From Enterococcus sp. DIV0212c (GTDB taxonomy: Bacteria > Bacillota > Bacilli > Lactobacillales > Enterococcaceae): a DNA stretch of 64,000 nt. A model generated the notes under the pieces. The model ran no database searches. It was given only the letters and a program-made list of their open reading frames with translations, and was not told where the DNA came from. The stretch is from assembly GCF_017377505.1 (NCBI RefSeq), contig NZ_JAFREN010000029.1, forward strand, positions 1 to 64,000, read 5' to 3'. Position 1 is the first letter of the stretch. Each line of letters opens with the position of its first letter. The translations under genes and the position numbers were made by a program. Below are positions 6,622-17,200 of this stretch, piece after piece.

Positions 6622-7038
6622 ATGGTTATTAAAAAAATTGGCATAGTATCAATTACTATTATCATGATTATTGTTGTCTATTTTATTTGGAACGCAAATC
6701 GGCAAAAACAAGTTGCGCGAAATGAATTACCTCCAATACAAATTCAAGGAGTAGTTCAAGAAAAAGGAAATAATGAGTTTTCTATTAAGCTATCAGAAGG
6801 CGTAGAAGATTTAAAGAAAGGTACTTCTATTGTGGTTAGATTTTCTGATAAAGTTTTTGACGAATCAAATGTCGTGCTAAAAGAATCAGAGATTCGTTTG
6901 TATATCGATAGCCTTAGAATAGGAGAAAATATGTTGATTTTTTATCCGATGAGTAAAATTAATAATACCAAACAAATAGAAATTAGCAGAATTTCAAATA
7001 TAATCAGAGGGAGTGTTAAAGATGAAAATGAAAAATAA
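6622..7038 (+). CDS. Membrane-anchored hypothetical protein with extracellular domain
   Basis: 138 residues from the ATG at 6622, which follows GGGAGG. An upstream start at 6562 has no ribosome site. One N-terminal hydrophobic helix (IGIVSITIIMIIVVYFIW, about residues 6-23) is followed by a roughly 110-residue outer domain. I know no named family for it. It overlaps the next gene, a secreted cysteine peptidase, by 17 nt, so the two are translated together and are probably partners. The outer domain could bind, chaperone or inhibit the peptidase; that is inference only. Confidence 0.7.
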   Translation: MVIKKIGIVSITIIMIIVVYFIWNANRQKQVARNELPPIQIQGVVQEKGNNEFSIKLSEGVEDLKKGTSIVVRFSDKVFDESNVVLKESEIRLYIDSLRIGENMLIFYPMSKINNTKQIEISRISNIIRGSVKDENEK

Positions 7039-8272
7039 TAGAATAACGTTGTTGGTAGCTGGATTAATGGTTTTTTGTTCACTTATGGGAACTGGATATG
7101 TCGAAGCAAGTGAATTTCAAGACTTTTTAAATGAAGATACTACGGAGAAATATTCCGGTGAAATAATTTCAGAGAAAGACGTTGAAAATGTTACATCACT
7201 GAATTTTGAAAATAAAGAAGTTTATGCTAAACTTGCACTCGAATTTTCTAATAGTATGAATGTAGGGAAAGTTTTTAAGATTTCAGAGATGATTCCTATT
7301 TATGATGGTGATAAAAATTTTATTGGGTATGATTGTCGGATGCAGGTAGATAATAAAGATCATGGATATGTAATAGTTGATAATCGATTGAAAGATGATT
7401 ATATATCAGAATTTAATTTAAAAGAAAATGTTACTAGTCTATTTAATAATTTGGTTGAAGTAATAGATAAAAAATCTGACGTCGATACAAATAATGTTTC
7501 AACTGAGGATAAAGTTATCATTTCAAATGAAGCCACTGTATACAACGTGAATATTCAAGATGTTGTTGCTAGTTCAGCTACAGGTGTGGAAGATTCAGAG
7601 CGCTTCATTGAAGAGTTAGAAAATCAGGAAGGATATAGCAACGGAGGGTCTTATGGACATTCGGGTGATGTTATGACCAGCTACCCTTCTAATTCTGGAT
7701 ATTCTTATGTCGAATCCTATGGGGTAGGAGCATTTATTCCAATGTTACAAGAGGATGCAGAAGTCCACGCAGGTAAGTTTGCTTGCTCAGTTACTGCAAT
7801 GAGTATTATGGCAGAGAAACTCGGTATTGCAAGAGGAGCAACATATGATTCTAGAACGATTAATGCAACCTATAATAAACTTTGGAAAGATTCTGGCACA
7901 TCAATTTATAAGACTGCTAAAAAAAATGGAAAGACTATTTCTTATGGATCAACTTACGATAATAAACTTATTCCGGCCATGAATAGTTTAGCGAAATCGA
8001 AAAATAAGACTGTAAATTCAGCTCAAATTTACAAACCCGTGTTTTCACAAATGAAATCTTACCTAAGAAGTAATAAAAATTTCATTTTTGGTTATAACGT
8101 TGGACAAGATATAGGTCATTCAGTTGTTGTGCAAGGCTATCATATTGGTAAAAAAGGCACCAATTCAAACTTTCTAATCATTGCAGATGGCTGGACGATT
8201 AATGCAAGATATATTAACTTTACAGCTCATGGGGGGAATATGACTAATACTTGCATGACAGCATTTTGGTAG
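7022..8272 (+). CDS. Secreted C39-like cysteine peptidase
   Basis: 416 residues from the ATG at 7022 (GAGGGAG about 8 nt before). A Sec signal peptide ends near GYVEA. Residues about 30-210 form a prodomain-like region. The C-terminal part resembles the C39-like peptidase fold. Its presumed catalytic Cys lies in FACSVTAMSIMAEKLG (about residue 254), the His in GHSVVVQGYH (about 366) and the Asp in FLIIADGW. It has no ATPase, so it is not a bacteriocin exporter, and no cell-wall anchor. It may process or degrade an extracellular protein. The gene lies between two guaA 3' ends and is probably acquired. Confidence 0.72.
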   Translation: MKMKNNRITLLVAGLMVFCSLMGTGYVEASEFQDFLNEDTTEKYSGEIISEKDVENVTSLNFENKEVYAKLALEFSNSMNVGKVFKISEMIPIYDGDKNFIGYDCRMQVDNKDHGYVIVDNRLKDDYISEFNLKENVTSLFNNLVEVIDKKSDVDTNNVSTEDKVIISNEATVYNVNIQDVVASSATGVEDSERFIEELENQEGYSNGGSYGHSGDVMTSYPSNSGYSYVESYGVGAFIPMLQEDAEVHAGKFACSVTAMSIMAEKLGIARGATYDSRTINATYNKLWKDSGTSIYKTAKKNGKTISYGSTYDNKLIPAMNSLAKSKNKTVNSAQIYKPVFSQMKSYLRSNKNFIFGYNVGQDIGHSVVVQGYHIGKKGTNSNFLIIADGWTINARYINFTAHGGNMTNTCMTAFW

Positions 8273-8317
8273 AATGAAGAGTAAATTATTTGCGTAATCT
8301 ATATTTTCATTATGAAT

Positions 8318-8366
8318 AAAAAAACCAAAGAATTCTGTATTAATCAGAATTCTTCGGTTTTTTCTA
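8318..8366. terminator. Bidirectional terminator between the peptidase gene and guaA
   Basis: CCAAAGAATTCTG pairs with CAGAATTCTTCGG, with an A run on the left and a T run on the right. It serves both converging genes. Confidence 0.85.
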
Positions 8367-9923
8367 TTACTCCCACTCAACAGTAGCTGGTGGCTTACTC
8401 GTAATATCATAAACAATCCGATTCACATGATCTACTTCATTCACGATCCTCACAGAAATCTTCTGCAAAACATCCCAAGGAATTCTAGCAAAATCAGCTG
8501 TCATCCCATCAATCGAAGTCACTGCACGAATGCCCACAGTATAATCATACGTACGGCCATCACCCATCACACCCACACTACGGATGCCAGGTAACACAGT
8601 AAAGTACTGCCAAATATCACGATCTAAACCAGCATTGGCGATCTCTTCACGTAAAATCGCATCAGAATCACGCACGATTTCTAATTTTTCTTCGGTAATT
8701 TCACCAAGTACACGAATCCCTAAACCAGGACCAGGGAACGGTTGGCGCCAAACAAGCGCTTCAGGCATTCCTAATTCAATTCCTAAGGCACGAACTTCAT
8801 CTTTAAATAGAGTATTCAATGGTTCGATCAATTCAAATTGCATATCTTCCGGCAATCCGCCCACGTTATGGTGAGATTTGATCGTTTGAGCTGTTTCAGT
8901 TCCGCTTTCTACGATATCTGTATAAAGGGTACCTTGTGCTAGGAAGTCGATTCCATCAAGTTTTGTCGCTTCATCATCAAAAAGATAGACAAATTCATTT
9001 CCAATGATTTTACGTTTTTTCTCTGGATCAGAAACGCCAGCTAATTTATCTAAGAAGCGTTTTTTCGCATCTACTTTAATGATGTTTAAGCCAAATTTTC
9101 CACCTAAACTGTCCATTACTTGTTCTGCTTCACCTTTACGCAATAAACCATGATCCACAAAGATACATGTTAATTGATCGCCGATAGCTTTTTGTAAAAG
9201 CACACCAACAACGCTTGAATCCACGCCGCCTGAAAGACCAAGAAGGACTTTTTTATCGCCGACTTGTTCACGGATTTTGTTGATTTCCATTTCGATGAAG
9301 TTGCCCATTGTCCAGTCGCCTTCGCAATGACAAATATCAAAAGTAAAGTGACGTAATAAGTCATTCCCATATTCAGAATGACGTACTTCTGGATGGAATT
9401 GCACACCGTAAAGGTTGCGAGCTGTATCTTGAACAGCTGCAAATGGACAATCTGCACTAGTTGCCACAGTTTCAAAGCTATCAGGGATAGCAGCGACTAG
9501 GTCACCATGACTCATCCAAGCGATTTGTTTTTCAGGTGTTCCTTTAAAGATAGGTGAGTCAGGAATCAAAAGTGATAGCTCTGACTTGCCGTATTCACGG
9601 TTGCCAGCAGGCTCAACTTTTCCACCTAAATTATGCATCATTAGTTGCATACCGTAACAAATCCCTAGAATTGGAATGCCTAATTCATAAATTTCAGGAT
9701 CGATACTAAACGCATTTTCATCATAAACACTATTTGGGCCACCAGAGAAAATAATTCCTTTTGGTGCCATTTCGCGAATTTCATCCGCTGTGATTCGGTG
9801 GCTCAATAATTCTGAGAACACGCCAAATTCACGAATACGTCGAGTAATCAATTGGTTATATTGACTACCAAAGTCTAAAACAATAATTTTTTCGACAGTT
9901 GTCAAATCGGCAACATTGGTCAC
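8367..9923 (-). CDS. guaA: GMP synthase (glutamine-hydrolysing)
   Basis: Converts XMP, ATP and glutamine to GMP in the cytoplasm. Residues 1-200 are the class I glutamine amidotransferase with nucleophile Cys89 (LGICYGMQ) and YGVQFHPEV. The ATP-pyrophosphatase follows with the P-loop [11 protein letters not shown], then the dimerisation domain ending TVEWE. I chose the GTG at 9921-9923 (518 aa) because AGGGG lies 8 nt before it and it gives the family start MTNVADL; the longer frame from 9992 lacks support. A broken copy of its 3' end lies at 6300-6497, so its downstream flank is an integration site. A long inverted repeat lies in its leader. Confidence 0.97.
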   Translation of the reverse strand: MTNVADLTTVEKIIVLDFGSQYNQLITRRIREFGVFSELLSHRITADEIREMAPKGIIFSGGPNSVYDENAFSIDPEIYELGIPILGICYGMQLMMHNLGGKVEPAGNREYGKSELSLLIPDSPIFKGTPEKQIAWMSHGDLVAAIPDSFETVATSADCPFAAVQDTARNLYGVQFHPEVRHSEYGNDLLRHFTFDICHCEGDWTMGNFIEMEINKIREQVGDKKVLLGLSGGVDSSVVGVLLQKAIGDQLTCIFVDHGLLRKGEAEQVMDSLGGKFGLNIIKVDAKKRFLDKLAGVSDPEKKRKIIGNEFVYLFDDEATKLDGIDFLAQGTLYTDIVESGTETAQTIKSHHNVGGLPEDMQFELIEPLNTLFKDEVRALGIELGMPEALVWRQPFPGPGLGIRVLGEITEEKLEIVRDSDAILREEIANAGLDRDIWQYFTVLPGIRSVGVMGDGRTYDYTVGIRAVTSIDGMTADFARIPWDVLQKISVRIVNEVDHVNRIVYDITSKPPATVEWE

Positions 9924-9965
9924 ATTTATTACCCCTATCCATTTAGATTTATCTAAAAAGAGGTT

Positions 9966-10070
9966 GTAAAAAAAGCGTTTAGGTTCGAGCAATTGGACTA
10001 AATCATGTGGAATCCGTTATTTGGATTGTATATGATTTAGTCCAATTACCGAGAAACCTGCTTTTTTTAC
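9966..10070. repeat. Long interrupted inverted repeat before guaA
   Basis: GTAAAAAAAGC (9966-9976) pairs with GCTTTTTTTAC (10060-10070). Inside, AGGTT pairs with AAACCT, and AATTGGACTAAATCAT (9991-10006) pairs exactly with ATGATTTAGTCCAATT (10032-10047). It can act as a terminator in either direction. It lies about 40 nt before the guaA start, so guaA transcription must begin inside it or be attenuated by it. It may also be a member of a dispersed repeat family. The rest of the gap up to coaA (10071-10256) holds the repeat piece listed at 10140 and no gene. Confidence 0.8.
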
Positions 10071-10139
10071 ACCGTTTATGGAGAATTTTCCGTTAGAAAA
10101 ATTCTGACCCCTTTAGAATCAAGTTAAGTGTTACTTTGT

Positions 10140-10181
10140 GATCTAGCTCCATGAAGCAATCCACAAGGAAAATAGACAATC
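10140..10181 (+). repeat. Partial copy of an intergenic repeat (see 45072-45152)
   Basis: GATCTAGCTCCATGAAGCAA here and GATCTAGCTACATGAACCAA at 45072 differ at two positions, and ATAGACAA follows in both at a similar distance. The downstream halves differ, and this copy lacks the closing arm of the nested hairpin. Confidence 0.4.
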
Positions 10182-10256
10182 TTCAACTGGAACAAAAAGC
10201 GTTCCACTTTCAGATTCCTAATTTTCATGCGGATTAAACGCTTCATTCCGCTTTTC

Positions 10257-11180
10257 CTAGTATTTCCGCATAAATATCTCATCAATAATATGATTTTCAG
10301 TCTTATGAAGTATAATATCCGCTCTGCCTCGAGTTGGCAAGATATATTCCTCTAAGTTTTTCAAATTCACAGTTTTCCAAACTTCTTTAGCCATCGCAAA
10401 AGCATCTTCACGATTGCCAATCGCATATTGATAATAGTAATTATCTGGATCAAGAAAGGCCGTATCGAGTAAGGCGCCAAATCGTTCAAGGTACCATTTT
10501 TCGATCAGCTTTGGTTCCGCATCTACAAAGACCGAAAAGTCGAAAAAGTCGCTGACATAAATTTGTTGATTGGCTGGCAATTGTAGTGTGTTGATTCCTT
10601 CAACGATCAGAATATCTGGTTGTTGGATCACTTCATATTCGCCTTCGATAATATCATATACACTATGAGAATAAAGTGGTGCTTTGATTTCTTCTTGGCT
10701 ATTTTTGACTTGGTTTAAAAAGTCGATCAACTTTTCCATGTCATAGCTTTCAGGAAATCCTTTACGATCCATGATGCCTTTTTCTTCCAACACTTTATTC
10801 GGATACAAAAAGCCATCCGTCGTAATCAGTTGGACATTGCGGCGTTTAAAGGTTCTGGATAAAATCAGCTGCAACAAGCGAGCAGTTGTACTTTTTCCAA
10901 CAGCCACACTACCAGCGATCCCGATGATAAAAGGCGGAACAGGTACATATTCATGCAAAAACAGCCCTTTGCTAACAGTTAAAGACTCAAATTCTTTCAT
11001 ATATAAATGAATCAGATGGGTCAGGGGCACGTAAATGTCCTGCACATCCTGCAATGAAATTTGATCATTGAAGCCTTTAATATCTTCTAATTCTTCTTCT
11101 GTCAGCGGCGCTTTGCCGTTATGATAGAAGCCCTGCCATTCCTTCCGTGAAATGGGGTAATAATTCATTTTATCGTCCAT
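10257..11180 (-). CDS. coaA: Pantothenate kinase, type I
   Basis: Phosphorylates pantothenate, the first step of coenzyme A synthesis. 307 residues from the ATG at 11178-11180, which follows GGAGG; a start eight codons earlier has no ribosome site. The P-loop is GIAGSVAVGKST (about residue 95). Other family blocks are LITTDGFLYPN, GFPESYD, ILIVEGINTLQ and YYQYAIGN, at the usual length of bacterial type I CoaA. It is transcribed toward guaA but separated from it by a long inverted repeat, so it is probably a separate unit. Confidence 0.97.
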   Translation of the reverse strand: MDDKMNYYPISRKEWQGFYHNGKAPLTEEELEDIKGFNDQISLQDVQDIYVPLTHLIHLYMKEFESLTVSKGLFLHEYVPVPPFIIGIAGSVAVGKSTTARLLQLILSRTFKRRNVQLITTDGFLYPNKVLEEKGIMDRKGFPESYDMEKLIDFLNQVKNSQEEIKAPLYSHSVYDIIEGEYEVIQQPDILIVEGINTLQLPANQQIYVSDFFDFSVFVDAEPKLIEKWYLERFGALLDTAFLDPDNYYYQYAIGNREDAFAMAKEVWKTVNLKNLEEYILPTRGRADIILHKTENHIIDEIFMRKY

Positions 11181-11338
11181 CGGTTCCTCCACCAAAGCCA
11201 ACATTTATTTCTGCTCCTATTTTAACACAATTTAGCTAGACCTAACACCAATTCCTGAAATAATTCTTAGCTTCAGCAAAACAGTCTTTTCAATGGTATG
11301 ATAAACAAAGAAAACAAGTCGAGAAAGGAAAATACCTG

Positions 11339-11929
11339 ATGAAAAAAATCGTTTTATTTGGAGATAGCATCACAGCAGGATACGGCGAAGAAGCCATCAC
11401 ACCGATTTTACAAAACCTAATTACAGAAGACCTAGCAGCGCAAAACTATGAAGAAGTCATGATCGTAAATGCTGGGATGCCAGGAGACACCACACAAGAT
11501 GCTATGAAACGTTTGGAAAAGGAAGTATTAGCTGAACAAGCGGATATCGTAACAATCTTTTTCGGTGCCAATGACACGAATAGCGACAATCTAGTTCCTT
11601 TAGAGCAATACGCTGAGAACCTCGAAACAATGATCACTAAAATCGGGAAAGAAAAAGTCATTTTACTTACACCGCCATATGTAGATTGTGCTAGAAAACC
11701 AACAAGAGATGACGACCGCATTCGGGAATACGTAGAACGAGTAAAAGTCATTGGGGAAAAATACGAGATTCCTGTGATCAATTTATACAAAGCGATGGTC
11801 GTTTATCCTGGCACAGATGAATTTTTACAAGCAGATGGACTACATTTTTCTAAAACCGGTTATGACTTACTCGCTGCCTTGATTGTTCGCGAAATAAAAG
11901 GTAGACTGATGACAAAAGAAAATAGTTAG
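11339..11929 (+). CDS. SGNH/GDSL-family hydrolase
   Basis: A 196-residue cytoplasmic esterase-type protein. Block I is LFGDSITAGYG with the nucleophile Ser near residue 9. Block III is FFGANDT. Block V is DGLHFSKTGY with the catalytic Asp/His pair. It has no signal peptide. An extended -10, TGGTATGAT (11294-11302), lies upstream. The substrate is unknown; relatives include lysophospholipase and acetyl-esterase types. The methyltransferase gene follows 10 nt downstream, so they form an operon. Confidence 0.88.
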   Translation: MKKIVLFGDSITAGYGEEAITPILQNLITEDLAAQNYEEVMIVNAGMPGDTTQDAMKRLEKEVLAEQADIVTIFFGANDTNSDNLVPLEQYAENLETMITKIGKEKVILLTPPYVDCARKPTRDDDRIREYVERVKVIGEKYEIPVINLYKAMVVYPGTDEFLQADGLHFSKTGYDLLAALIVREIKGRLMTKENS

Positions 11930-11939
11930 GAAGAAGAAA

Positions 11940-12545
11940 ATGAATAATCATTATTATACAGAAAATCCAGATTTGGCTCATGATTTAGAGCAGTGGTCGT
12001 TTGAATTAAGAGGGAAGAAGTTTCAATTTTTAACAGATAGTGGAGTATTTTCACGTAATACAGTGGACTTTGGTTCGCGTGTGTTGATCGATGCCTTTGA
12101 TTTGGAAGAGTTACCAGAAGGCAAGTTACTTGATGTTGGCTGTGGCTATGGACCAATTGGATTAACGTTGGCTTCATTAAGTGGTAGAACGGTAGAAATG
12201 ATCGATGTCAATCAACGTGCGGTGGCTTTAGCGCAAGAGAATGCGAAGAAGAATCACGTAGAAAATGTCGATATCCATACTTCCAATATTTATGCCGATG
12301 TTCATGAAAAGGAATACGCTGCAATCATCAGCAATCCGCCAATCCGAGCGGGGAAAAAAGTGGTTCATGAAATTTTAAGTGAAGCTCATCCAAGACTTTT
12401 AGTCGGAGGAACCTTGACTGTAGTGATCCAGAAAAAACAAGGTGCACCAAGTGCAGAGAAAAGAATGGAAGAAGTCTTTGGTAATGTAGAAATTGTGACA
12501 AAAGACAAAGGCTATTATATTTTGAAAAGTATTAAAGAAGCATAA
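11940..12545 (+). CDS. RsmC-like class I SAM-dependent methyltransferase
   Basis: 201 residues. The SAM-binding motif I is LLDVGCGYGPIGL (about residue 62) and the catalytic motif is NPPIRAGK (about residue 133), which marks the 16S rRNA guanine-N2 methyltransferase RsmC and its short Gram-positive relatives. These lack the N-terminal half of the E. coli enzyme. The first 40 residues (YYTENPDLAHD...FQFLTDSGVFSRN) are the usual substrate lid. rRNA as substrate is inferred from the motif. Confidence 0.9.
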   Translation: MNNHYYTENPDLAHDLEQWSFELRGKKFQFLTDSGVFSRNTVDFGSRVLIDAFDLEELPEGKLLDVGCGYGPIGLTLASLSGRTVEMIDVNQRAVALAQENAKKNHVENVDIHTSNIYADVHEKEYAAIISNPPIRAGKKVVHEILSEAHPRLLVGGTLTVVIQKKQGAPSAEKRMEEVFGNVEIVTKDKGYYILKSIKEA

Positions 12546-12562
12546 TAGTGAATAGAAAAATA

Positions 12563-12600
12563 AAAAAACGAGACAGTCGAAATGATTGTCTCGTTTTTTT
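12563..12600. terminator. Bidirectional terminator
   Basis: ACGAGACA pairs with TGTCTCGT, with an A run before and a T run after. It lies between the converging methyltransferase and Mga-like genes. Confidence 0.9.
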
Positions 12601-12605
12601 GCATA

Positions 12606-14045
12606 TTATTCTTTAACAAGCTGTAAAAGTTGCGTATAAATAGCTTTCCAAGTTCCAGCCTCATTAAAGTTTTCCACAAGTAAAAAGGTGGTATCTGGTC
12701 TTTCAATTGGTGCTACGTAATTTGCGATGATCACGTTTGCAATTGTATCATCTGTCGTGAAAATAAAAGTATCAGGATTGAGGATTTTCATTAATTTTCT
12801 TTTTAAGGCCAATTCAGCAATGATATTCCCGCCAAAGTCGATATAAATCATGACTTTTTGCTGATGTTCACCTAGAACGATCAAATAAAGCGTATCGATC
12901 AAGACTTGCTTACTTTCTTCTTTTTTAGACCAAGGAATTGCTGGTTGAAATTGGTCATAGAAATCAACCAACTGCTCATATAATGCTGCGTGAGTTTGGA
13001 TACTTTCAGTAGTCAGGGCTTGTGAATAAAAGATATTTTTTAAATCGTGACCAAAAAACTGAATATAACTTAAATGCAGGGTCAAAATATAAAGGCTTGC
13101 ATAATAGTTTTTATAAAGACGTGGTAAGGTTTCCAATGTGAAAGTATCGAATACCGCATCTAACATTTGCTTGGCAAGCATCGCTAAATCAAAATCAATC
13201 ATAGTTTCTAAACGTTCACCTAAGCGAATCATTTCTTCAAAGGTACAAAGTCTAGGAATAAAGATCCGTAGGAAGAATAAAAGAAATGGTTGATCTAGCT
13301 CATTTTCTTTCGCTTCAAGAATCGTTGTTAAAGGAAATACAGAGGTTGCTTGAATCTCTTCAGTTAAGCGGTCTAGATCCATTGGTGTATGCTCTAAAAC
13401 ATAGAAAAAAGAATTTAGACTGTGAAGCTCAGAATAAGTCATTTGCTTAGCATAAGGGAGTGTTTTCTCATTCGCTACACTTTTTTGACGTTCAGATTCA
13501 ATCGCTGGATAAGCTGAGTGATAAAAGAATAAGAAACTAAACACTAAAAAGCGAAAGATAAAAATATCAGAAGCTCGCCCGTTAAGAAAAACGGTCTTAT
13601 TTGCAACTGTCAATTCTAAATTGAACTGTTTTAAAAAAGGATTGACCTGACGAATCACATAATAAGTATGAGACTGAGAAAATAGCAATTTTTGTGCAAC
13701 ATCAGTAATGGGGATTTGCTCCTCATGCAAAAAAAGATAGGTCAATTGAAACATCGCAGAAGCGTTTAAATAATGTTGAATCAGTTCATAAATCAACAGT
13801 GAAGGATGATGACCATCTTCCACTCTTTCTGCTATATATTTATTTTCTTTGTAATTGATTGTTATTGGGATTTGATAAACAGCCAGATCTCTATTTAGTT
13901 GAAGTACAAAATGATACAGGCGGTTTTTAGATAGAGACAACTGTACTTGTAAAATCTCACTTTCGATCATGGGACTATTTACGATCCTGGTAAATAAATC
14001 TAATTTTATCTGTTCATTTTTTTTGATTAATTTAGTCATTAACAT
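12606..14045 (-). CDS. Mga-like helix-turn-helix regulator
   Basis: 479 residues, close to Mga/AtxA length. The N-terminal HTH (about residues 25-60), a second winged HTH (about 110-150: IPITDVAQKLLFSQSHTYYVIRQVNPFLKQFNL), central helices of the PRD-like region, and a C-terminal EIIB-like segment (VMIYIDFGGNIIAELALKRKLM) follow in the Mga order. The ATG has AGGTGG before it. It is divergent from the WxL gene at 14210 with 164 bp between them, and genes of this type often activate the neighbouring surface-protein cluster. Whether it senses sugar-PTS status is inference. Confidence 0.85.
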   Translation of the reverse strand: MLMTKLIKKNEQIKLDLFTRIVNSPMIESEILQVQLSLSKNRLYHFVLQLNRDLAVYQIPITINYKENKYIAERVEDGHHPSLLIYELIQHYLNASAMFQLTYLFLHEEQIPITDVAQKLLFSQSHTYYVIRQVNPFLKQFNLELTVANKTVFLNGRASDIFIFRFLVFSFLFFYHSAYPAIESERQKSVANEKTLPYAKQMTYSELHSLNSFFYVLEHTPMDLDRLTEEIQATSVFPLTTILEAKENELDQPFLLFFLRIFIPRLCTFEEMIRLGERLETMIDFDLAMLAKQMLDAVFDTFTLETLPRLYKNYYASLYILTLHLSYIQFFGHDLKNIFYSQALTTESIQTHAALYEQLVDFYDQFQPAIPWSKKEESKQVLIDTLYLIVLGEHQQKVMIYIDFGGNIIAELALKRKLMKILNPDTFIFTTDDTIANVIIANYVAPIERPDTTFLLVENFNEAGTWKAIYTQLLQLVKE

Positions 14046-14209
14046 AACAACCCCACCTTTATATAGTCATTATAAACAAGTTTAAATATTTTTCATATTA
14101 AAAAATTAAAAATAAGCAAATTATTGTAATACGAGAATATCTTGAATTTAGTATGGGATTCTTTTATATTTTGTAAGCAGAATAAATTTGATAAACAAGA
14201 GGTGGTTTA

Positions 14210-17200
14210 GTGAGATTCGTTAAACGATTTAATTTATGGATGGTTATTCTTTTTTTAGTCATCAGTCCTTTGAGTCAAAGTACGATGCATGTATTCGCTG
14301 AAACACTAAGCGAGCAGGCTACCTATTTAAAAATACATAAAAATGAACAAGCAGTGGTCATGTTACCACAAATCATTTCGGGACAACAGGTAACGATCAA
14401 GGCTGAGACGCCAATAGATGTTACGGCGTTAGAGCAGGAACGATCAATTCTAAATTTAAGTACTAATGAAGACATGCGAAGTGTTTCATTTAGTTATGAA
14501 GGAGTCGACCCTTTTGAATTATATTTTGAAGTTGATCAAGTAAACGAGCAAGAACTTATAGTTGAACAAAACGGAGAAGTCACTACCTACCAATTACAGT
14601 TGGATGAAAGCTTCGCTGAAACAAGTCCAATAGAATCAAATAGCAATGAAACACAAGAAACAAATCAAGAGAGTTCAGATACATCTTCAATAGTTGAGAC
14701 AAGTGAAACGACAGAGATGACGGAAACTGAAACAAGTTCAGGACTGGATAGCAGTACAAGCACTGAAGCTGAAGTAACTGCGACGTCAGAAAGTGCAACA
14801 TCAACAAAAAAAAATACACATACTCCAGAGACAAGATCAGGTGACTTGATGAGTGAGATTTCAGCAGATCGAGAGGCTGGTTGGAAAGTTCAACTGGATA
14901 AGCAAAGCCTTTTATCAACGCCTCTATCATCTGGGAGTCAAGTTTCTTATGGTTTTGCGACAGAAGAAGATTTATTTTTAACCAACATCTTTTTAACAAC
15001 TAAAAAGGGTCAACGAGTTGATTATCGAAATGAAAGTAATTCTTCAAGTAGTAGGGGAATTCGTTTCTACTCTTTTGAAAAAGCTGGGGAATATTCAGCT
15101 GTAGAGAAGGTGGCGTTGAGTGCTGTTTCGATCAAAGATAACCAAATCAGAGGGTATGGAGAATTCACACTTGATCATAATCTAATCTACTCTTATAAAG
15201 TTGTGGTACGTGTAACGTTAAGTTCGAATCCTTCGACTGGAGACATTCAAAAGCAAATCGAAATCAAACGTGTGGACAAACCTCTATTAGGTGATCCTCA
15301 ACCGATGAATGTCGGCTTTTCAGAAATAGTCGATACGAAGTTAAATGGCCGAGACAGTGCAGACGTTGCTTATATTGGAAATGGTCGTGGGCTTTCAATT
15401 GAAAATGATCCATATAAAGTTCTGTTTAAAGTGAATGAAGAAAACAGCGCAGGGACAAATCCTGATAAATGGGGAGCTGCTAAAGGAACGTACTTGGATT
15501 TAAGCATCGGTATTCACTGGTGGTATCGTTATGCAGAACCAGGTGATTTCTTTAAGAACCATTCAATCATTGGCGGTGAGGTTCATGGTCTGGAAGATAA
15601 AAATGGTCAGCCAGGTGAAATCGTGGATCATTTTTCAGATTCCGCAATCGCTATGATGTGGAATAAACAAAAAGTGAAACCACAAGAAACTCGTCTAATG
15701 TCTTATACCATTCATTTAGATGAAATAAGCAAACCAGAAATTAAACTACAGTCAGATATTCCAGCTAGTTTACTTGAAGGGAAAAATTTAGAAAAGATCA
15801 GTGGCTCAGTAGAATCTGATAGAAGCAATACGATGAATATGCTGTATGCAATTGATGAGGGTGACTATACAAAATTTGCAGAAATCGTAAATGAAAATAA
15901 AGGCGAAAAACATCAGTGGTCAATTGATAAAATCAATTTATCTTCATACAAAGCAGGGAAGCATACACTGACCTTGCTGGCTCAAGATAGCGATGGCAAC
16001 TTATCTGAAAAAGTCACGCGTACATTTAGAATCATTTCTAAAGATACAAAATATGTTTTTGATTCTACAGTCACAAATACGAACGGACTTTTATCCAAAG
16101 TTCACCCGGGAGATCGTTTGCACTATGAGATTTATTTAGAAAATAGAGGGAAAAATATTTACTTCCGTTGGGAAAATGAATTCTCTAAGTATTTGAAGTT
16201 AGATGAAAAATCAATTCATATCGAAAATAAACGAGAGCCAAAACCGAATATTCAAATTAAAGATCAGATAATTACTTATGAGGGTGCAACGGCTTTAAAT
16301 GAGGCTGTTACTTTTAGCTTTGATGCAATTGTCAAAGATGAAAGTTTAGGGATAAAGCTAGCGTCAATTGTGAATAAAGCTAGTTTCTATGAAAGAGACA
16401 GCTCGACTAAACCTTTAGTAAAAAGTGAGATTAGCTTAGCCAATGAAGGAACGGTTACAAATTTTCCAAAACCATATTTAGATGGTCAGTTGCTAAATAA
16501 AGAAATCAAAGAAGACGATGAATTAGTTTTTGAAGGAAAGATCGGTAACTCAACGATAGTTAAAGACACTGAAGCGGGCGCATGGAAACAAGTACAATAT
16601 GTTTTTCCAGAAGAAGAAGGGTTAGTTCTTAAAGAAATTCAAGTTCTTGATAAAAACAATCAACCTTTGCCAGACAGTCAAGTTGAGAGTGGGATCGTGT
16701 CTGAAAATGATGAGAAACAGATCAAGAATAATTATCAAAGAATGGCAATCGCTCGTTTTAAAAAGGATATTCTACCTCAAGAAGAGTACCATATCCGGGT
16801 AAAAGCAACCGCGGCTAAAGATTCTTCTAAGTTAAAAGAAGCAATCACTGTTCATACATCAGCTTTTGGCACAGACAAAACAGAAGAAGATATCGAAGTG
16901 GCAAAAGAAATCAAAATTCCTAAGGTTCAACCCAAAGAAATGCTGACCATAGCGGATGTGACTGGTGAAATGAATTTTGGAGAATTGACCATAAAAAGAG
17001 AAACACAAAAAAAATATGCGGAAGATTTGAGCATAAAAATTCAAGATACACGCGTAGGTAGTAATTCATGGTCACTGCAGGTTTCTGGTGAAATTAAAAA
17101 TGAATCTGGTGATTTGTTGCCGTTATTTTTTGAAGAAGGCAAACAAAAACAATCATTGGAAACTGGCATTATTATTAGTCACAAAGGGATGAAAGAATTA

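Noticed and set aside
7022..8272. C39 bacteriocin-processing transporter
   Set aside because: It has a signal peptide and no membrane or ATPase domains, and no double-glycine precursor peptide is seen nearby.
9924..10256. Purine riboswitch before guaA
   Set aside because: I looked for the conserved aptamer core on the minus strand and did not find it; only inverted repeats are visible.
10140..10256. T-box leader
   Set aside because: No specifier stem or the conserved T-box sequence is present, and the neighbours are not aminoacyl-tRNA or amino-acid genes.
11926..12177. Minus-strand ORF overlapping the methyltransferase gene
   Set aside because: Antisense shadow with no start signals.
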